In this document: piece after piece, positions 26,770 to 37,900 of the stretch
Layout: each line of letters begins with the position of its first letter
Position numbering within the stretch: position 1 is the first letter of the stretch
Source: Bacteroidales bacterium
GTDB taxonomy: Bacteria; Bacteroidota; Bacteroidia; Bacteroidales; UBA10428
DNA length: 64,000 bases
Assembly: GCA_016933335.1 (NCBI GenBank)
Contig: JAFGBD010000074.1
Coordinates: forward strand, 1-64,000
Reading direction: 5' to 3'
Translations under genes and position numbers: made by a program
The notes under the pieces: model-generated
What the model was told of the DNA's origin: nothing
The model's input: the letters and a program-made list of their open reading frames with translations, nothing else
The model's database searches: none

Positions 26770-28272
26770 ATGAAACCCTTACGCATATTGTTGTTTGTTG
26801 TTTCTGTTTTTCTGGTCCTTTTTGCCATTGCATTATACTTCCCTGAAGAGGGCATTGTATTAACCGGAAACCTGAAATTACATTTTTTTACAGCATCGGA
26901 TATTTTCAGGAAAAATGCTGTTCAATATGCTGATATATCAGGGATAATCAATCGGAATAAGTTATTAAACGACTCTGTGATTTCAGCTCTTGTAGCCACT
27001 GCAGAGGAATCAGATGATATGGTTGCTTTTGATACTGTTCGTGCAAATGCTGACAGTCTGAGAAGGAGCATCACAAGGATCGAATTTCCTGAAAATGACA
27101 GGGCCATTTTATTTGGTGTATTTGATGCCCTTAACAGGGTGAGATATAAAGGAGGCCTTGTCAGGATCATGCATTATGGTGACTCGCAGATTGAAGGGGA
27201 CAGGATGACCGCTTTGATAAGGAACAGGCTCCAGAAAAAATTCGGGGGTCATGGGGTCGGACTTGTACCTGCATCACAACTTTATGATTTTTCTTTTTCC
27301 ATTTTGCAGGAGTCATCAGATAACTGGTCCCGTTACCCGTTATACGGTAACCGTGATACAACTTTGCAGCATTCAAGGTATGGTCCGTTTGCCAGTTTCT
27401 GTATGTTTACACCTGCAATCCGGGAGAAAACAGCAGAAGAATCTTCAAACCACATTGCGTGGATCTCATTCAGAAAGTCACCATATTCATATTCAAATAC
27501 CAAAACTTTCTCTCAATGCCGGATATTCTATGGTTATAACAAAGAACCGTTCCTTAATGAAGTATTTATAAACAATCAAAGGTATGATGCCGACATCATC
27601 TCACCATCAACAAAACCCGAGGAGATCAGGTGGATATTCAATGAACCCCGGGACGAGCTCAGGGTGGTGTTCACAGGCAGATCAAGTCCCGAAATCTATG
27701 GCATTGCACTTGATCCGCTCAACGGTGTGGTGGTTGACAATATTGCCATGAGGGGATGTGCAGGAAATTATTTTACTTCAATTGATGCAGGCAATCTGAA
27801 AGCCATTTTTAAAAAGCTTGAGGTTAAGCTCTTCCTGCTTCAATTTGGAGGCAATGTTGTGCCCCATGTGGTTGAAGATTACGGATATTATGAAAAGTGG
27901 TTCTACCGGCAGATAATGTGTATCAGGGAAGTCTGTCCAGGTGCGTCGGTGATTGTTATCGGACTTTCTGATATGTCGGTTAAGAAAAAGAACAGGTTCG
28001 TTACTTATCCGAATCTTGAAAAGGTGCGGAATGCTTTAAAAAATGCGGCTTTCGAAGCAGGTGCAGGATACTGGGATATGTATAAGGCGATGGGCGGTTA
28101 TAATTCAATGCCAAGCTGGGTATTTGCCGAACCCCCTCTGGCAGTTAAGGATTTTGTTCATTTCAGTCCGGAGGGGGCAGACATAATTGCACAAATGTTT
28201 TATAATGCCTTTTTGTATGAATATGACAGGTATGAGAACCACCTCCTGACGGGTCAGATGTTAAGGAAATAG
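26770..28272 (+). CDS. Membrane-anchored SGNH-hydrolase-fold protein, probable O-acyl transfer partner
   Basis: The 500-residue protein has an N-terminal signal anchor (about 5-23). The SGNH block I motif GDSQIE (137-142) supplies the nucleophilic Ser, FGGN near 357 resembles block III, and DFVH (Asp461, His464) the catalytic pair of block V. A region of about 190-310 lies between blocks I and III and may be a carbohydrate-binding insertion. It lies 17 bases after the transglycosylase gene and 8 bases before an MBOAT acyltransferase. That pairing recalls PatA/PatB and AlgI/AlgX/J, where an SGNH protein transfers acetyl to a polysaccharide. Peptidoglycan is the likely acceptor from context, but an exopolysaccharide cannot be excluded. 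Confidence 0.78.
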   Translation: MKPLRILLFVVSVFLVLFAIALYFPEEGIVLTGNLKLHFFTASDIFRKNAVQYADISGIINRNKLLNDSVISALVATAEESDDMVAFDTVRANADSLRRSITRIEFPENDRAILFGVFDALNRVRYKGGLVRIMHYGDSQIEGDRMTALIRNRLQKKFGGHGVGLVPASQLYDFSFSILQESSDNWSRYPLYGNRDTTLQHSRYGPFASFCMFTPAIREKTAEESSNHIAWISFRKSPYSYSNTKTFSQCRIFYGYNKEPFLNEVFINNQRYDADIISPSTKPEEIRWIFNEPRDELRVVFTGRSSPEIYGIALDPLNGVVVDNIAMRGCAGNYFTSIDAGNLKAIFKKLEVKLFLLQFGGNVVPHVVEDYGYYEKWFYRQIMCIREVCPGASVIVIGLSDMSVKKKNRFVTYPNLEKVRNALKNAAFEAGAGYWDMYKAMGGYNSMPSWVFAEPPLAVKDFVHFSPEGADIIAQMFYNAFLYEYDRYENHLLTGQMLRK

Positions 28273-28280
28273 ACTAAAAA

Positions 28281-29939
28281 ATGCCCGGGTTTCTTAAAGA
28301 GATATTCATTTACGACCAGGATACACCACTGATATTTACCCGGTTTTTATTCTGGGGTTTTTATGCGGCTGTTCTTGTTATATATTCCGTGATATACAAG
28401 AAGAAGGCCTTGAGGAATGCTTATCTTTTTCTGGTGAGTCTTTTCTTCTATTACAAGACAGGTGGTCTTTTCTTTTTCATCCTTGTTTTTTCAACTTTAA
28501 CCGATTTCTTTATCGGACTGGCAATATACAATTCGAAAAACACGCTTACCAGGAAATTGTATGTTGCCCTGAGTGTTTTTCTGAATCTGGGGGTGCTTGC
28601 TTTTTTCAAATACGATTATTTTTTCACCGATACTATAAATGCTGTGTTTAAGACCAATTTCGAGGTGGTTACTCATGCAGCCAAGTGGTCAAATCTTTTC
28701 CTGGGAACCCATTTCGACCTGGGTAAAATACTCCCGCCTGTCGGCATCTCCTTTTTCACCTTTCAAACCATCAGCTATTCGGTTGATGTCTACAAAGGGA
28801 AAGTTGAACCGGTAAGAAGCATCCTTGATTTCGGTTTCTATGTCTCTTTTTTCCCGCAACTGGTTTCCGGTCCCATAGTCAGGGCAGCTCATTTTATCCC
28901 TCAGCTGTATAAGGACTTTGCCCTTTCAAGGCAGGAATTCGGGCAGGCCGTATTTTTGATTCTGAACGGACTGATGAAAAAAATGTTTGTCGGCGATTAT
29001 ATTGCCGTGAACCTGATCGACCGGGTATTTGCCAATCCGCATACCTATACCGGCTTTGAAAACCTGATGGCATTATACGGGTACTCCGTACAGGTGTATT
29101 GCGATTTTTCGGGGTATACGGATATTGCCATAGGTATTGCCTTGCTTATGGGATTCTATCTTCCTGTCAACTTCAACTCGCCTTACAAGGCAAAAAATAC
29201 GGGTGAATTCTGGAAAAGGTGGCATATATCACTCTCATCGTGGTTAAAAGATTACCTGTACATTCCGATGGGAGGAAACAGAGAGGGTTCATTTTTTACC
29301 TGGATAAGTTTATCGACCATCCTGGTATTTGTTATCATGCTTGCCGGCAAGCTATGGCTTGCGCCTTTTTTTGCAGCTATGATACTTGTTATCTGGTTGC
29401 TTTCCAGGTTGTTTCCGGCACTGAAGAAAAATATCACAACCAATATAAATATTATGCTGACCATGTTGCTTGGAGGTTTGTGGCATGGTTCCGCCTGGAC
29501 TTTTGTCATGTGGGGGGGATTGAACGGGATAGGGGTTATTGTGTATAAATACTGGCGTAAGATCAGTCCCTATGAGAACAGCAACCACTGGGCAGTGAAT
29601 GCATGGAAGATATTTCTGACATTCAACTTCATCACCTTTACCCGTATCTGGTTCAGGGGTGAGACATGGAAGGGGACCATGGACCTGTTGCGCCAGGTTG
29701 CAGCCGGTTTTGGAGGCAACCAGGTACCTGGAATGGTTGCCGCATACTGGAAAGTTTTTCTTATGATGGCATTCGCAATGGTGGTGCACTGGCTGCCTTC
29801 CCCGGTAAAGGACTGGTACCGTGAATGGTTCATACGGACTCCTCTCTGGCTCAAGATTCTTATTTGTGTCGTCGTTGTGGTTTTGATATACCAGGTTGTT
29901 TCAGCAGGCATACAACCGTTTATTTATTTCCAGTTTTAA
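28281..29939 (+). CDS. MBOAT-family O-acyltransferase, AlgI/PatA-like
   Basis: The 552-residue protein has about eleven or twelve hydrophobic helices and imports an acyl group across the membrane for polysaccharide O-acylation. The family signatures are FWKRWHISLSSWLKDYLYIPMGGN (first conserved His) and MLLGGLWHGSAWTFVMWG (invariant active-site His in LWHG). Length and pattern match AlgI-type acyltransferases. The start lies 8 bases after the SGNH gene, so both are almost certainly co-translated with it. Confidence 0.92.
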   Translation: MPGFLKEIFIYDQDTPLIFTRFLFWGFYAAVLVIYSVIYKKKALRNAYLFLVSLFFYYKTGGLFFFILVFSTLTDFFIGLAIYNSKNTLTRKLYVALSVFLNLGVLAFFKYDYFFTDTINAVFKTNFEVVTHAAKWSNLFLGTHFDLGKILPPVGISFFTFQTISYSVDVYKGKVEPVRSILDFGFYVSFFPQLVSGPIVRAAHFIPQLYKDFALSRQEFGQAVFLILNGLMKKMFVGDYIAVNLIDRVFANPHTYTGFENLMALYGYSVQVYCDFSGYTDIAIGIALLMGFYLPVNFNSPYKAKNTGEFWKRWHISLSSWLKDYLYIPMGGNREGSFFTWISLSTILVFVIMLAGKLWLAPFFAAMILVIWLLSRLFPALKKNITTNINIMLTMLLGGLWHGSAWTFVMWGGLNGIGVIVYKYWRKISPYENSNHWAVNAWKIFLTFNFITFTRIWFRGETWKGTMDLLRQVAAGFGGNQVPGMVAAYWKVFLMMAFAMVVHWLPSPVKDWYREWFIRTPLWLKILICVVVVVLIYQVVSAGIQPFIYFQF

Positions 29940-30238
29940 GTTATAAAACCAGAAAGTCTCATGGAATCCATCCTGAAATAATCTTGGATAAAAACAGGTT
30001 CTTATACAGATTGATTCTGAGTTTTGATGACCAGGAGAACATTGTTTATGAAATATGTATTAGCAATAAATAAATCTGGCAATATTTTTTATTGTTTTTT
30101 ATTCAATTAGTTTTAACAATTAATTGGTTTGGGAAAATCATGAATCATTTTACCATGCTTCAAAATACTGATTGCTTCGATTAAGATCAAAGCAAGAATA
30201 ATAAGACAGGATAAAATATATTATTCAATTCTGCCAGG
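29940..30238. other. Intergenic region after the MBOAT gene
   Basis: About 300 AT-rich bases with no gene and no strong terminator hairpin. Nothing further is supported. Confidence 0.45.
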
Positions 30239-31429
30239 ATGAATGCCATGCTGTATAAATATATCGAGCGGATACACTATGCAATTCCGACCTGTATAAG
30301 GTCGAGATATATGTATGTTGTGAACCTTATTCGGGAATTAAAATACTTAATGTTACCCGTTATAGTATATAAAGGAAAGGAAAAAGGCAGCGGTGAATTG
30401 CTAAGTATCATATATCTTGGATGGGATAACCGGATTGGTTCTTACTGGGCAAACAGGTTATTGGATGAATTCCTGATGATGAAAAAAAGTAAGAAAATAC
30501 CCGTATGGAGAATATTAAAATACCTTGGTGAAAACAAGGAAAACAATGATCTGGTTCTGGCAGAGATGAATTCGCTGACAAGGAGGTTCGTCACATACAA
30601 TCACGGCTTTATGCTGCCCAGGTGGCTTGAAATGCAGCTTATTGCTGAAGACATGGTAAATGGTAAGGCGAAGAATGATATTTTAAGACTTGTCAGAAAG
30701 CATTCACTTACTTACAGGAAAGGACTTCCTGAATCGGAATTTAAATTTTTCTACACTAGAATGTTCATGCCAAACCTTAAATGCAGACACGGTGACTCGG
30801 CAGTATACAGCAAATACGGATATATGCTCAGTCAGTTCAGGAAGAAAGGATCGCAACTTTGTTTTGTGTATAAATATAATGAACCTGTTGCCGGATTGCT
30901 CACCGAACTAAAATTTAAAAAATGGCGTTTGAGGTCAATCGGCATACTTGACGGGCGTGAGGATCTTTTAAAGATGGGAGTAACAGGTGCAATTTATTAT
31001 TTTGAGATGCTTGACAGTTTTAAAAAAGGAATCAAAGCAGTCAATATCGGGGGAACAAGCCCTGTTCTTACAGACGGACTTACCAGGTTTAAGCTTCGAC
31101 TGGGCGCTATGGCAGAAGATATTAAATTCTTCGATGATCTGACACTGATGCTCAGGATACTTAAAGACTCTTCTGCAGTGAGAAGCCTGCTGAAATTAAA
31201 TCCCTTTGTTTACAGAAATAAAAAGAAACTTTACCGGGCGATGTTTGTCGATCCGGATGATTATGAAGATAAATATGAGTTTCTTAGGTTTTTTAGACAT
31301 ACCCAATGCAAAAACATACAAGGCACAAAAATCTATTGTTTTGACAAACCGGAAAAGATAACAGGATGGATTAAAGAAGAGGATGATCAGAACATACAGG
31401 TATTTAGCTATTATGATCTCATTATTTAG
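30239..31429 (+). CDS. GNAT/FemAB-like acyltransferase, function unknown
   Basis: The 396-residue soluble protein resembles the BioF2-like/FemAB group of GNAT folds. The best marker is the C-terminal half: LCFVYKYNEPVAGLLTEL, then ILDGREDLLKMGVTGAIYYFEMLD, then VNIGGTSPVLTDGLTRFKLRLGA. This GG(T/S)SP...DG..R(Y/F)K stretch is the kind seen in peptidyl or lipid-linked acyl-transfer proteins. No signal peptide is seen. It stands alone, convergent with the radical SAM gene. The acceptor and donor are unknown, and the assignment is from pattern memory. Confidence 0.55.
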   Translation: MNAMLYKYIERIHYAIPTCIRSRYMYVVNLIRELKYLMLPVIVYKGKEKGSGELLSIIYLGWDNRIGSYWANRLLDEFLMMKKSKKIPVWRILKYLGENKENNDLVLAEMNSLTRRFVTYNHGFMLPRWLEMQLIAEDMVNGKAKNDILRLVRKHSLTYRKGLPESEFKFFYTRMFMPNLKCRHGDSAVYSKYGYMLSQFRKKGSQLCFVYKYNEPVAGLLTELKFKKWRLRSIGILDGREDLLKMGVTGAIYYFEMLDSFKKGIKAVNIGGTSPVLTDGLTRFKLRLGAMAEDIKFFDDLTLMLRILKDSSAVRSLLKLNPFVYRNKKKLYRAMFVDPDDYEDKYEFLRFFRHTQCKNIQGTKIYCFDKPEKITGWIKEEDDQNIQVFSYYDLII

Positions 31430-31489
31430 CATTGGCCTGTTGGTGTGATGGATGAAACCAACATCAGGTTCTCAATACAGTTTTTTATT

Positions 31490-32599
31490 TCAAAATCCCT
31501 GTATATCAAGATTTGTCAGTCCGGCTTCTTTTGCCCGGCTGACGGCATTGCGGTATTCCTCTGCAGTCAGCCGGCGTGAGATATCAGGATAATCAGAAGC
31601 CCTGTAACATGGACGGTATTGCGACATCAGGTTCAAATAGGTGTCTTTTGGCAGGTTCTCTGCAATCCACCGTATGACATTTCCGGTGCCGCTGACTCCG
31701 TTAGGCATGACCAGGTGTCTTATCATCAGTCCCCTGTACATCAGTCCGTCATCTGCAGGCCTGGCAACCCCCACCTGACGGTTCATTTCAATCAAGGCTG
31801 CTTTGGTCACCTCGGGGTATATGCCGGCTTCTGAAGAGTATTTGAACGCCATCTCTTTATCATAATACTTAAAATCCGGGAGATAGATGTCCACAATCCC
31901 GTCAAGCACTTCCAGTATGCCTTTTTTTTCCCAGCCACAAGTGTTATAAACCAGGGGCAGCCGCAGCCCTTTTCCGGCAGCTATATCAAGTGCAAGCAGA
32001 ATATGGGGGGAATAGTGTGTTGGTGTGACGACATTGATATTATGACATCCGGTTGCCTGCAGGTTCAGCATCATGCTTGCCAGCTCATTGATGGTTCTGT
32101 ATGTACCCTCCCCGCCAATACTGATATCCCAGTTGATACAAAAAACACAGCGCAGGCTGCAGTGCGAAAAAAAGATGGTACCCGAGCCACCTTTGCCAAC
32201 CAACGGGCTCTCTTCACCGAAATGAGGATGATACGAGGCAATCTTCAGCCGTGAGGTTGCCATGCAGGTACCTTTAGCGCCTTTGAGCCTGTTTTCTCTG
32301 CATTCCCTCGGGCACAGGATGCATCGCTCCATGACGTTCCATAATTCCTCTCCTCTTTTTTTCAGCTCCCCGCTCCTGTGAAGCTTCAGGTAAGAGGGTT
32401 CGAAATCTGGTCTGACAGATTGGTTGTTCATCATATCCTTTTGATTTACATTTCGGGTTTTGCTGTAACTAAATCCCTGGCTTTTGCCAGGTCTTAATAG
32501 ATGAAAGATCCGGCTGAAAGGCAAAAAAAATAAGCTCAGAAAGGATGATGTTATCATCCTGATTGTATCCCGTCGTGTTCTCTTTTCAGCATGCAACAT
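31490..32599 (-). CDS. PflX-type radical SAM protein
   Basis: The 369-residue protein has the radical-SAM cluster motif C-x3-C-x2-C (Cys147, Cys151, Cys154) in HCSLRCVFCINWDIS. A second Cys set (Cys93, Cys96, Cys100, Cys112) lies in CILCPRECRENRLKGAKGTC. This matches the COG1313 PflX group, related to pyruvate-formate-lyase activases but of unknown substrate. The N-terminus is odd: RTRRDTIRM followed by a hydrophobic stretch (about 16-34) resembles a leader. A downstream Met pair at 56-57 (ATG at 32434) would remove it and still retain all cysteines, so the start is uncertain. Confidence 0.8.
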   Translation of the reverse strand: MLHAEKRTRRDTIRMITSSFLSLFFLPFSRIFHLLRPGKSQGFSYSKTRNVNQKDMMNNQSVRPDFEPSYLKLHRSGELKKRGEELWNVMERCILCPRECRENRLKGAKGTCMATSRLKIASYHPHFGEESPLVGKGGSGTIFFSHCSLRCVFCINWDISIGGEGTYRTINELASMMLNLQATGCHNINVVTPTHYSPHILLALDIAAGKGLRLPLVYNTCGWEKKGILEVLDGIVDIYLPDFKYYDKEMAFKYSSEAGIYPEVTKAALIEMNRQVGVARPADDGLMYRGLMIRHLVMPNGVSGTGNVIRWIAENLPKDTYLNLMSQYRPCYRASDYPDISRRLTAEEYRNAVSRAKEAGLTNLDIQGF

Positions 32600-32713
32600 G
32601 ACGCGAATATTTTAGTTACGGCTTATAGGCGAATCCTCTGACTAAGAGTCTGCCTGCGTATCCTCTGGCTAAATTACGATAATAATCCATGATTTTGGTT
32701 CAACGGCCGGAAT

Positions 32714-32739
32714 AAAAAAACCTGCCCGGGAGCAGGTTT
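32714..32739 (-). terminator. Rho-independent terminator of gdhA
   Basis: AAACCTGC (32718-32725) pairs with GCAGGTTT (32732-32739) around a 6-base loop. On the minus strand the stem is followed by seven Ts. It lies about 50 bases after the gdhA stop. Confidence 0.85.
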
Positions 32740-32789
32740 AAATGATTGAAACAAGTGTAGGACAGGGTGGTAAAAACCTGTAATTCTGT

Positions 32790-34142
<1,353 letters not shown>

Positions 34143-34273
34143 TTATAAACCTCCCTGTTTTTGGCTGCTAAAATAAAGAACTTTGAGGCATGTTATCCAT
34201 GCAGGTCTGATAATTCCGTGTTTTACTGATAGAATTAAGTGGATTGCTTAATGAGAGACATGAAGCAGAAGAA

Positions 34274-34927
34274 CTACATCTCGATCAGGTTGTTCTTAAT
34301 GGCAAATTTCACCAGATCAACAACGGTTTTGAGATTGAGCTTCTGCATGATATGATTTTTATGCGATTCAACTGTCCTCACGCTGATAAAAAGTTTATCG
34401 GCAATTTCCCTGTTTGAATGGCTTTCTCCCCACATTTTGAGAATCTCGGTTTCGCGTGAACTCAGGCTTTTAAGACTGTCAAAATCTGAGCCTTCCCTGG
34501 ATTTAAGGTTACTGATATATTTGTTGAGCAGCAAATGGGTTATGGATTTGCTGTAAAAATCATATCCGTTGCGGATGGTATAAATTGCTTCAATAAGCTC
34601 ATTTCTGCCGGTATCTCTGGCCAGAAATCCACTGGCTCCGGCTTTGATGATCTTCAGGATAAATTCTTCTTCATTATGCACTGACAATACCAGGATCTTT
34701 ACCCCCGGAAAGCTGATCATAAGCTGGCTTATCAGATTATGGACAGTCACATTCAGTGTATGTATATTTACAATCAGAATGTTTACCGCATTTTTTTTCA
34801 GGCTCTCTATCAGATGAGCTTTTTCATCAGATTTTACAGCAATATGAATATCATCAACATCTTCAAGCAGGGAACTGACACCTTCCTGTACAATTTTATG
34901 CTCATCGAATATGCCTATTTCTATCAT
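34274..34927 (-). CDS. LuxR-type response regulator with non-phosphorylatable receiver
   Basis: The 217-residue protein has a receiver-like domain (1-120) and a LuxR helix-turn-helix (about 150-212: LSSRETEILKMWGESHSNREIADKLFISVRTVESHKNHIMQKL). The usual phospho-acceptor Asp is replaced by Asn54 (ILIVNIHTL). The acidic pocket is Asp8-Glu9, Ser82 keeps the switch Ser/Thr, and the conserved Lys is Arg (GFLARD). Phosphorylation at the standard site is therefore not expected. It begins 19 bases after the large GAF/receiver/ATP-binding gene, so the two form an operon. It probably binds DNA as an output of that sensor. Confidence 0.88.
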   Translation of the reverse strand: MIEIGIFDEHKIVQEGVSSLLEDVDDIHIAVKSDEKAHLIESLKKNAVNILIVNIHTLNVTVHNLISQLMISFPGVKILVLSVHNEEEFILKIIKAGASGFLARDTGRNELIEAIYTIRNGYDFYSKSITHLLLNKYISNLKSREGSDFDSLKSLSSRETEILKMWGESHSNREIADKLFISVRTVESHKNHIMQKLNLKTVVDLVKFAIKNNLIEM

Positions 34928-34946
34928 ATTTGTTCTTGTCTTTCAA

Positions 34947-37900
34947 TTAAATCTGAATAACCGAAATCATGCTTTTACCGTCCATTGTGATGGTGAGAGG
35001 ATTCTCAAACCGAATGTGCCTGAAATGATTTGTACGGTGAATTGTTCTCTGCCTGTCAAGCAGCTTCCATTGGATATAGTCGGTTGAAGAACTGTCCCTG
35101 ACAGATAAATAGCCCACATTCATTGATGTGAGGTTATGGAAGAAATGCGAACCCAGAGATGAATCCAGGGGAAAGTCCGGGAGACTGATTTCCACAATAA
35201 CCTTGGCATTGCTGATCTGAGGCCAGATTACCGGGATTCCCAGAAACTGATCGCGTGTTCCCCATCTGCCCGGACCAATAAGCACATATTGCTTGTTTTG
35301 TCTTGACATAAAATGATTTAACTCTTCAATCTCATTTACCATCTCAAGCGTTTTAAGCTTGCTGAATTTATCAACATCCACATAGATCACATCACGAATG
35401 TTTTTTATTTTACCATTTCCCAGACTGGATGTTGTATAAAGTAAGATTCTGGATTGATCAACTTTGTCCGGGTCAATGACATAATGAGAAAGATTTTCCA
35501 CCAGGGGTTTGATTTGCAGAAGGTAAAATGAAGGCAGGTCATTGATTGTCTTTGTAAGATCAACTGCGTATTCTAGTTCCACGGGTGAACCCAGGGCTTC
35601 TTTCACGGTATGAAGCATGATGTCAATTGTCTCGGCAAGCGGAATATAATTGTGTTTTAGGATATCTGCAAAATTGAGGATACGGGGGCCTTTTGAAACC
35701 AGTCCTTCTTCAATCCTGTCGTTATCAGAATTATAAACGGATGCAAGATGTTTTAATGTTCCGTGTTTTTCAGCAGCGCTGATTTCAAGCAGAGCCAGAG
35801 AAGCTTTATCGCCATATTTCATCAGATCGATAACCTGTTTTGATAAATCGACCGCGTAAAAGTCAACTTGTGTACTGTTCAGTAAGTCACGTGTTGAAAA
35901 CATCTCTATATTCGGATATTTCGGAGAAAACCTGAATGCTTTGCCGCCCTCCACTACATAGGAACCCAGTCCCAACGCTGCAATGGCAAAACCTTCTTCA
36001 GGTTTCATGTGTGACACAGGGTAATAGTTGTGCGAATTGGCAATACCACTTATATGCGGGTAATAATAATCTTCAAATTGCTGTCCTGCCAGTTCCTGCA
36101 GGACTATAGCCATTCGCTCTTCCTCTACTTTATGGTTAATGGCCTTGAAATATGTTCTTGCATAACCTGAATACACAGATGCATATACAAGTTTGATGGC
36201 ATCCACGAGATTCTGAAACCGTAAAAATTTGTTGGGATGATTATTGGGTATGATAATGGTATCAAATACACCTGCAAAGGGTTGTGTAATGGAATCTTCT
36301 GAAAGGCTTGATGATCTGACGGCAATGGGTCTGGAGATCTGATCGATAAACACTTCAAGCTTTTTCATCAGCGATCCTGAAAGCTGTGCCTTATAAAAAT
36401 ATTCCCTTATTTTCTGATAAGGTAATTCAGGGTTGAAAATTCTCTCATAAAGCCTGTTCTTTTCTATGAAAATTTCAAATTCATCGATTCCTATGATTGC
36501 TGTTTTTGGTGTCCTGATGTTGATATATTTCGATAATGCAGAGAAATCAATGTTATATATCAGTGTATTGATGAATGCAAGTCCCCTGCCTTTCCCACCC
36601 AGTGATCCGCTTGAAAAATTGACAATATTTTTTTCATCAATATCTGTGGATTCATCAAATCCGAGAACCTTGCCTTTTTTCTTCTCCTCGAGATATTTTT
36701 TAATGGTTTGAATTAGAAAAGTCCTGATATCATGGATATTAGGAAAATCCGTTATTCTTAACGGATTAAGGATTTTTGCCAGATGTATCTCTCCCCGCCC
36801 CATGATCCAGAGCGAAAACTGATTTTCATTGGCATGGGTATATAAAGATTCTTCAGGAATGGTATGAAGAAGTGCAAGAAACTCGTTCAATGAACGGGCT
36901 ACGGCAATCTGTTTGCCTTCTTTGTTCCTGAAAACAAAATCTCCGAAGGCCAGATTTCGGGTGAGAAAATTCTTCAGATCATTCAGAAGGCTTTCGGAGT
37001 TTTTATTTACAAAACCCACACCGAGGTTTTGTGCTATTTTTTCATTTTTGGTATCGGCAGATTGCAGAATGATTGGCAGGTTTTTAATATTTGATTTTGC
37101 ATATTTGATGAAATTGATACCTGCAGTTTTATCAAGCCTGCCTTCTTTCTCAAATTCAACATCAGAAATGATGCAAAGAAGGAAATCCTTATACTTGTGA
37201 AACAGGTATATGGCATCTTCGTAATTTCTTGCCAGAAGAATCTTTGGTCTTGATCTCATTTTACAGATCTTATCCAGTTCGTTTTTTTCCACTTCGACAA
37301 GGGTTTGCTGCACCTGTCCGAACACAATGGAGTAAAGAATCGGCAGGTATTTTGAATAATACTGGGCTGAATCTTCAAGAAGCAGTATCACCCTTACAAG
37401 ACCTATCCTGGTATCATTTTCAACATTTGCCTTATCTTCAATGGACTTAACGATGGCAAAAAATATCTGTGAATCCCCGTTCCATACGAACAGCTTGTCG
37501 ATTATTCTTGAAGCGGGCAGAATATCCTCAAAATACTGGATATTGCTTTTCTGGTTCAGCAATAAATATATGGGTATATCAGGCTTTCTTTTTTTGATTT
37601 TTTTAGCCAGTTCAAGGGGATAGTGCTGATCAATTCCTGCCATCAGAATAATCAGATCAAAAGAAGTTGTTTCCAGCAATTCCATTGCTTCTTTGGCAGA
37701 AGTGACACCGGTAATCCTGGGGAGTGAGAAAAGGCTGTACTGGTATATCTCACCCATGAACTGTTCAAAGAAGTGATCTTCATTTTCAAGTATAAACGCA
37801 TCATAAAGGGTCGCAACAAACAGTATTTCCTTGATCTTGTATTTCATCATATCGAAATAGATGTACTTATCGATGATCTGTTTGTTGAAAAAGAGCTGCA

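Noticed and set aside
18921..29993. Shared 14-mer ATCTTGGATAAAAA near 18921 and 29980
   Set aside because: Several identical 14-mers are expected by chance in 64 kb of AT-rich DNA, and flanking bases do not match.
31438..31463. 7-bp inverted repeat between convergent GNAT and radical SAM genes
   Set aside because: Loop of 12 bases and no adjacent T-run; too weak for a terminator call.
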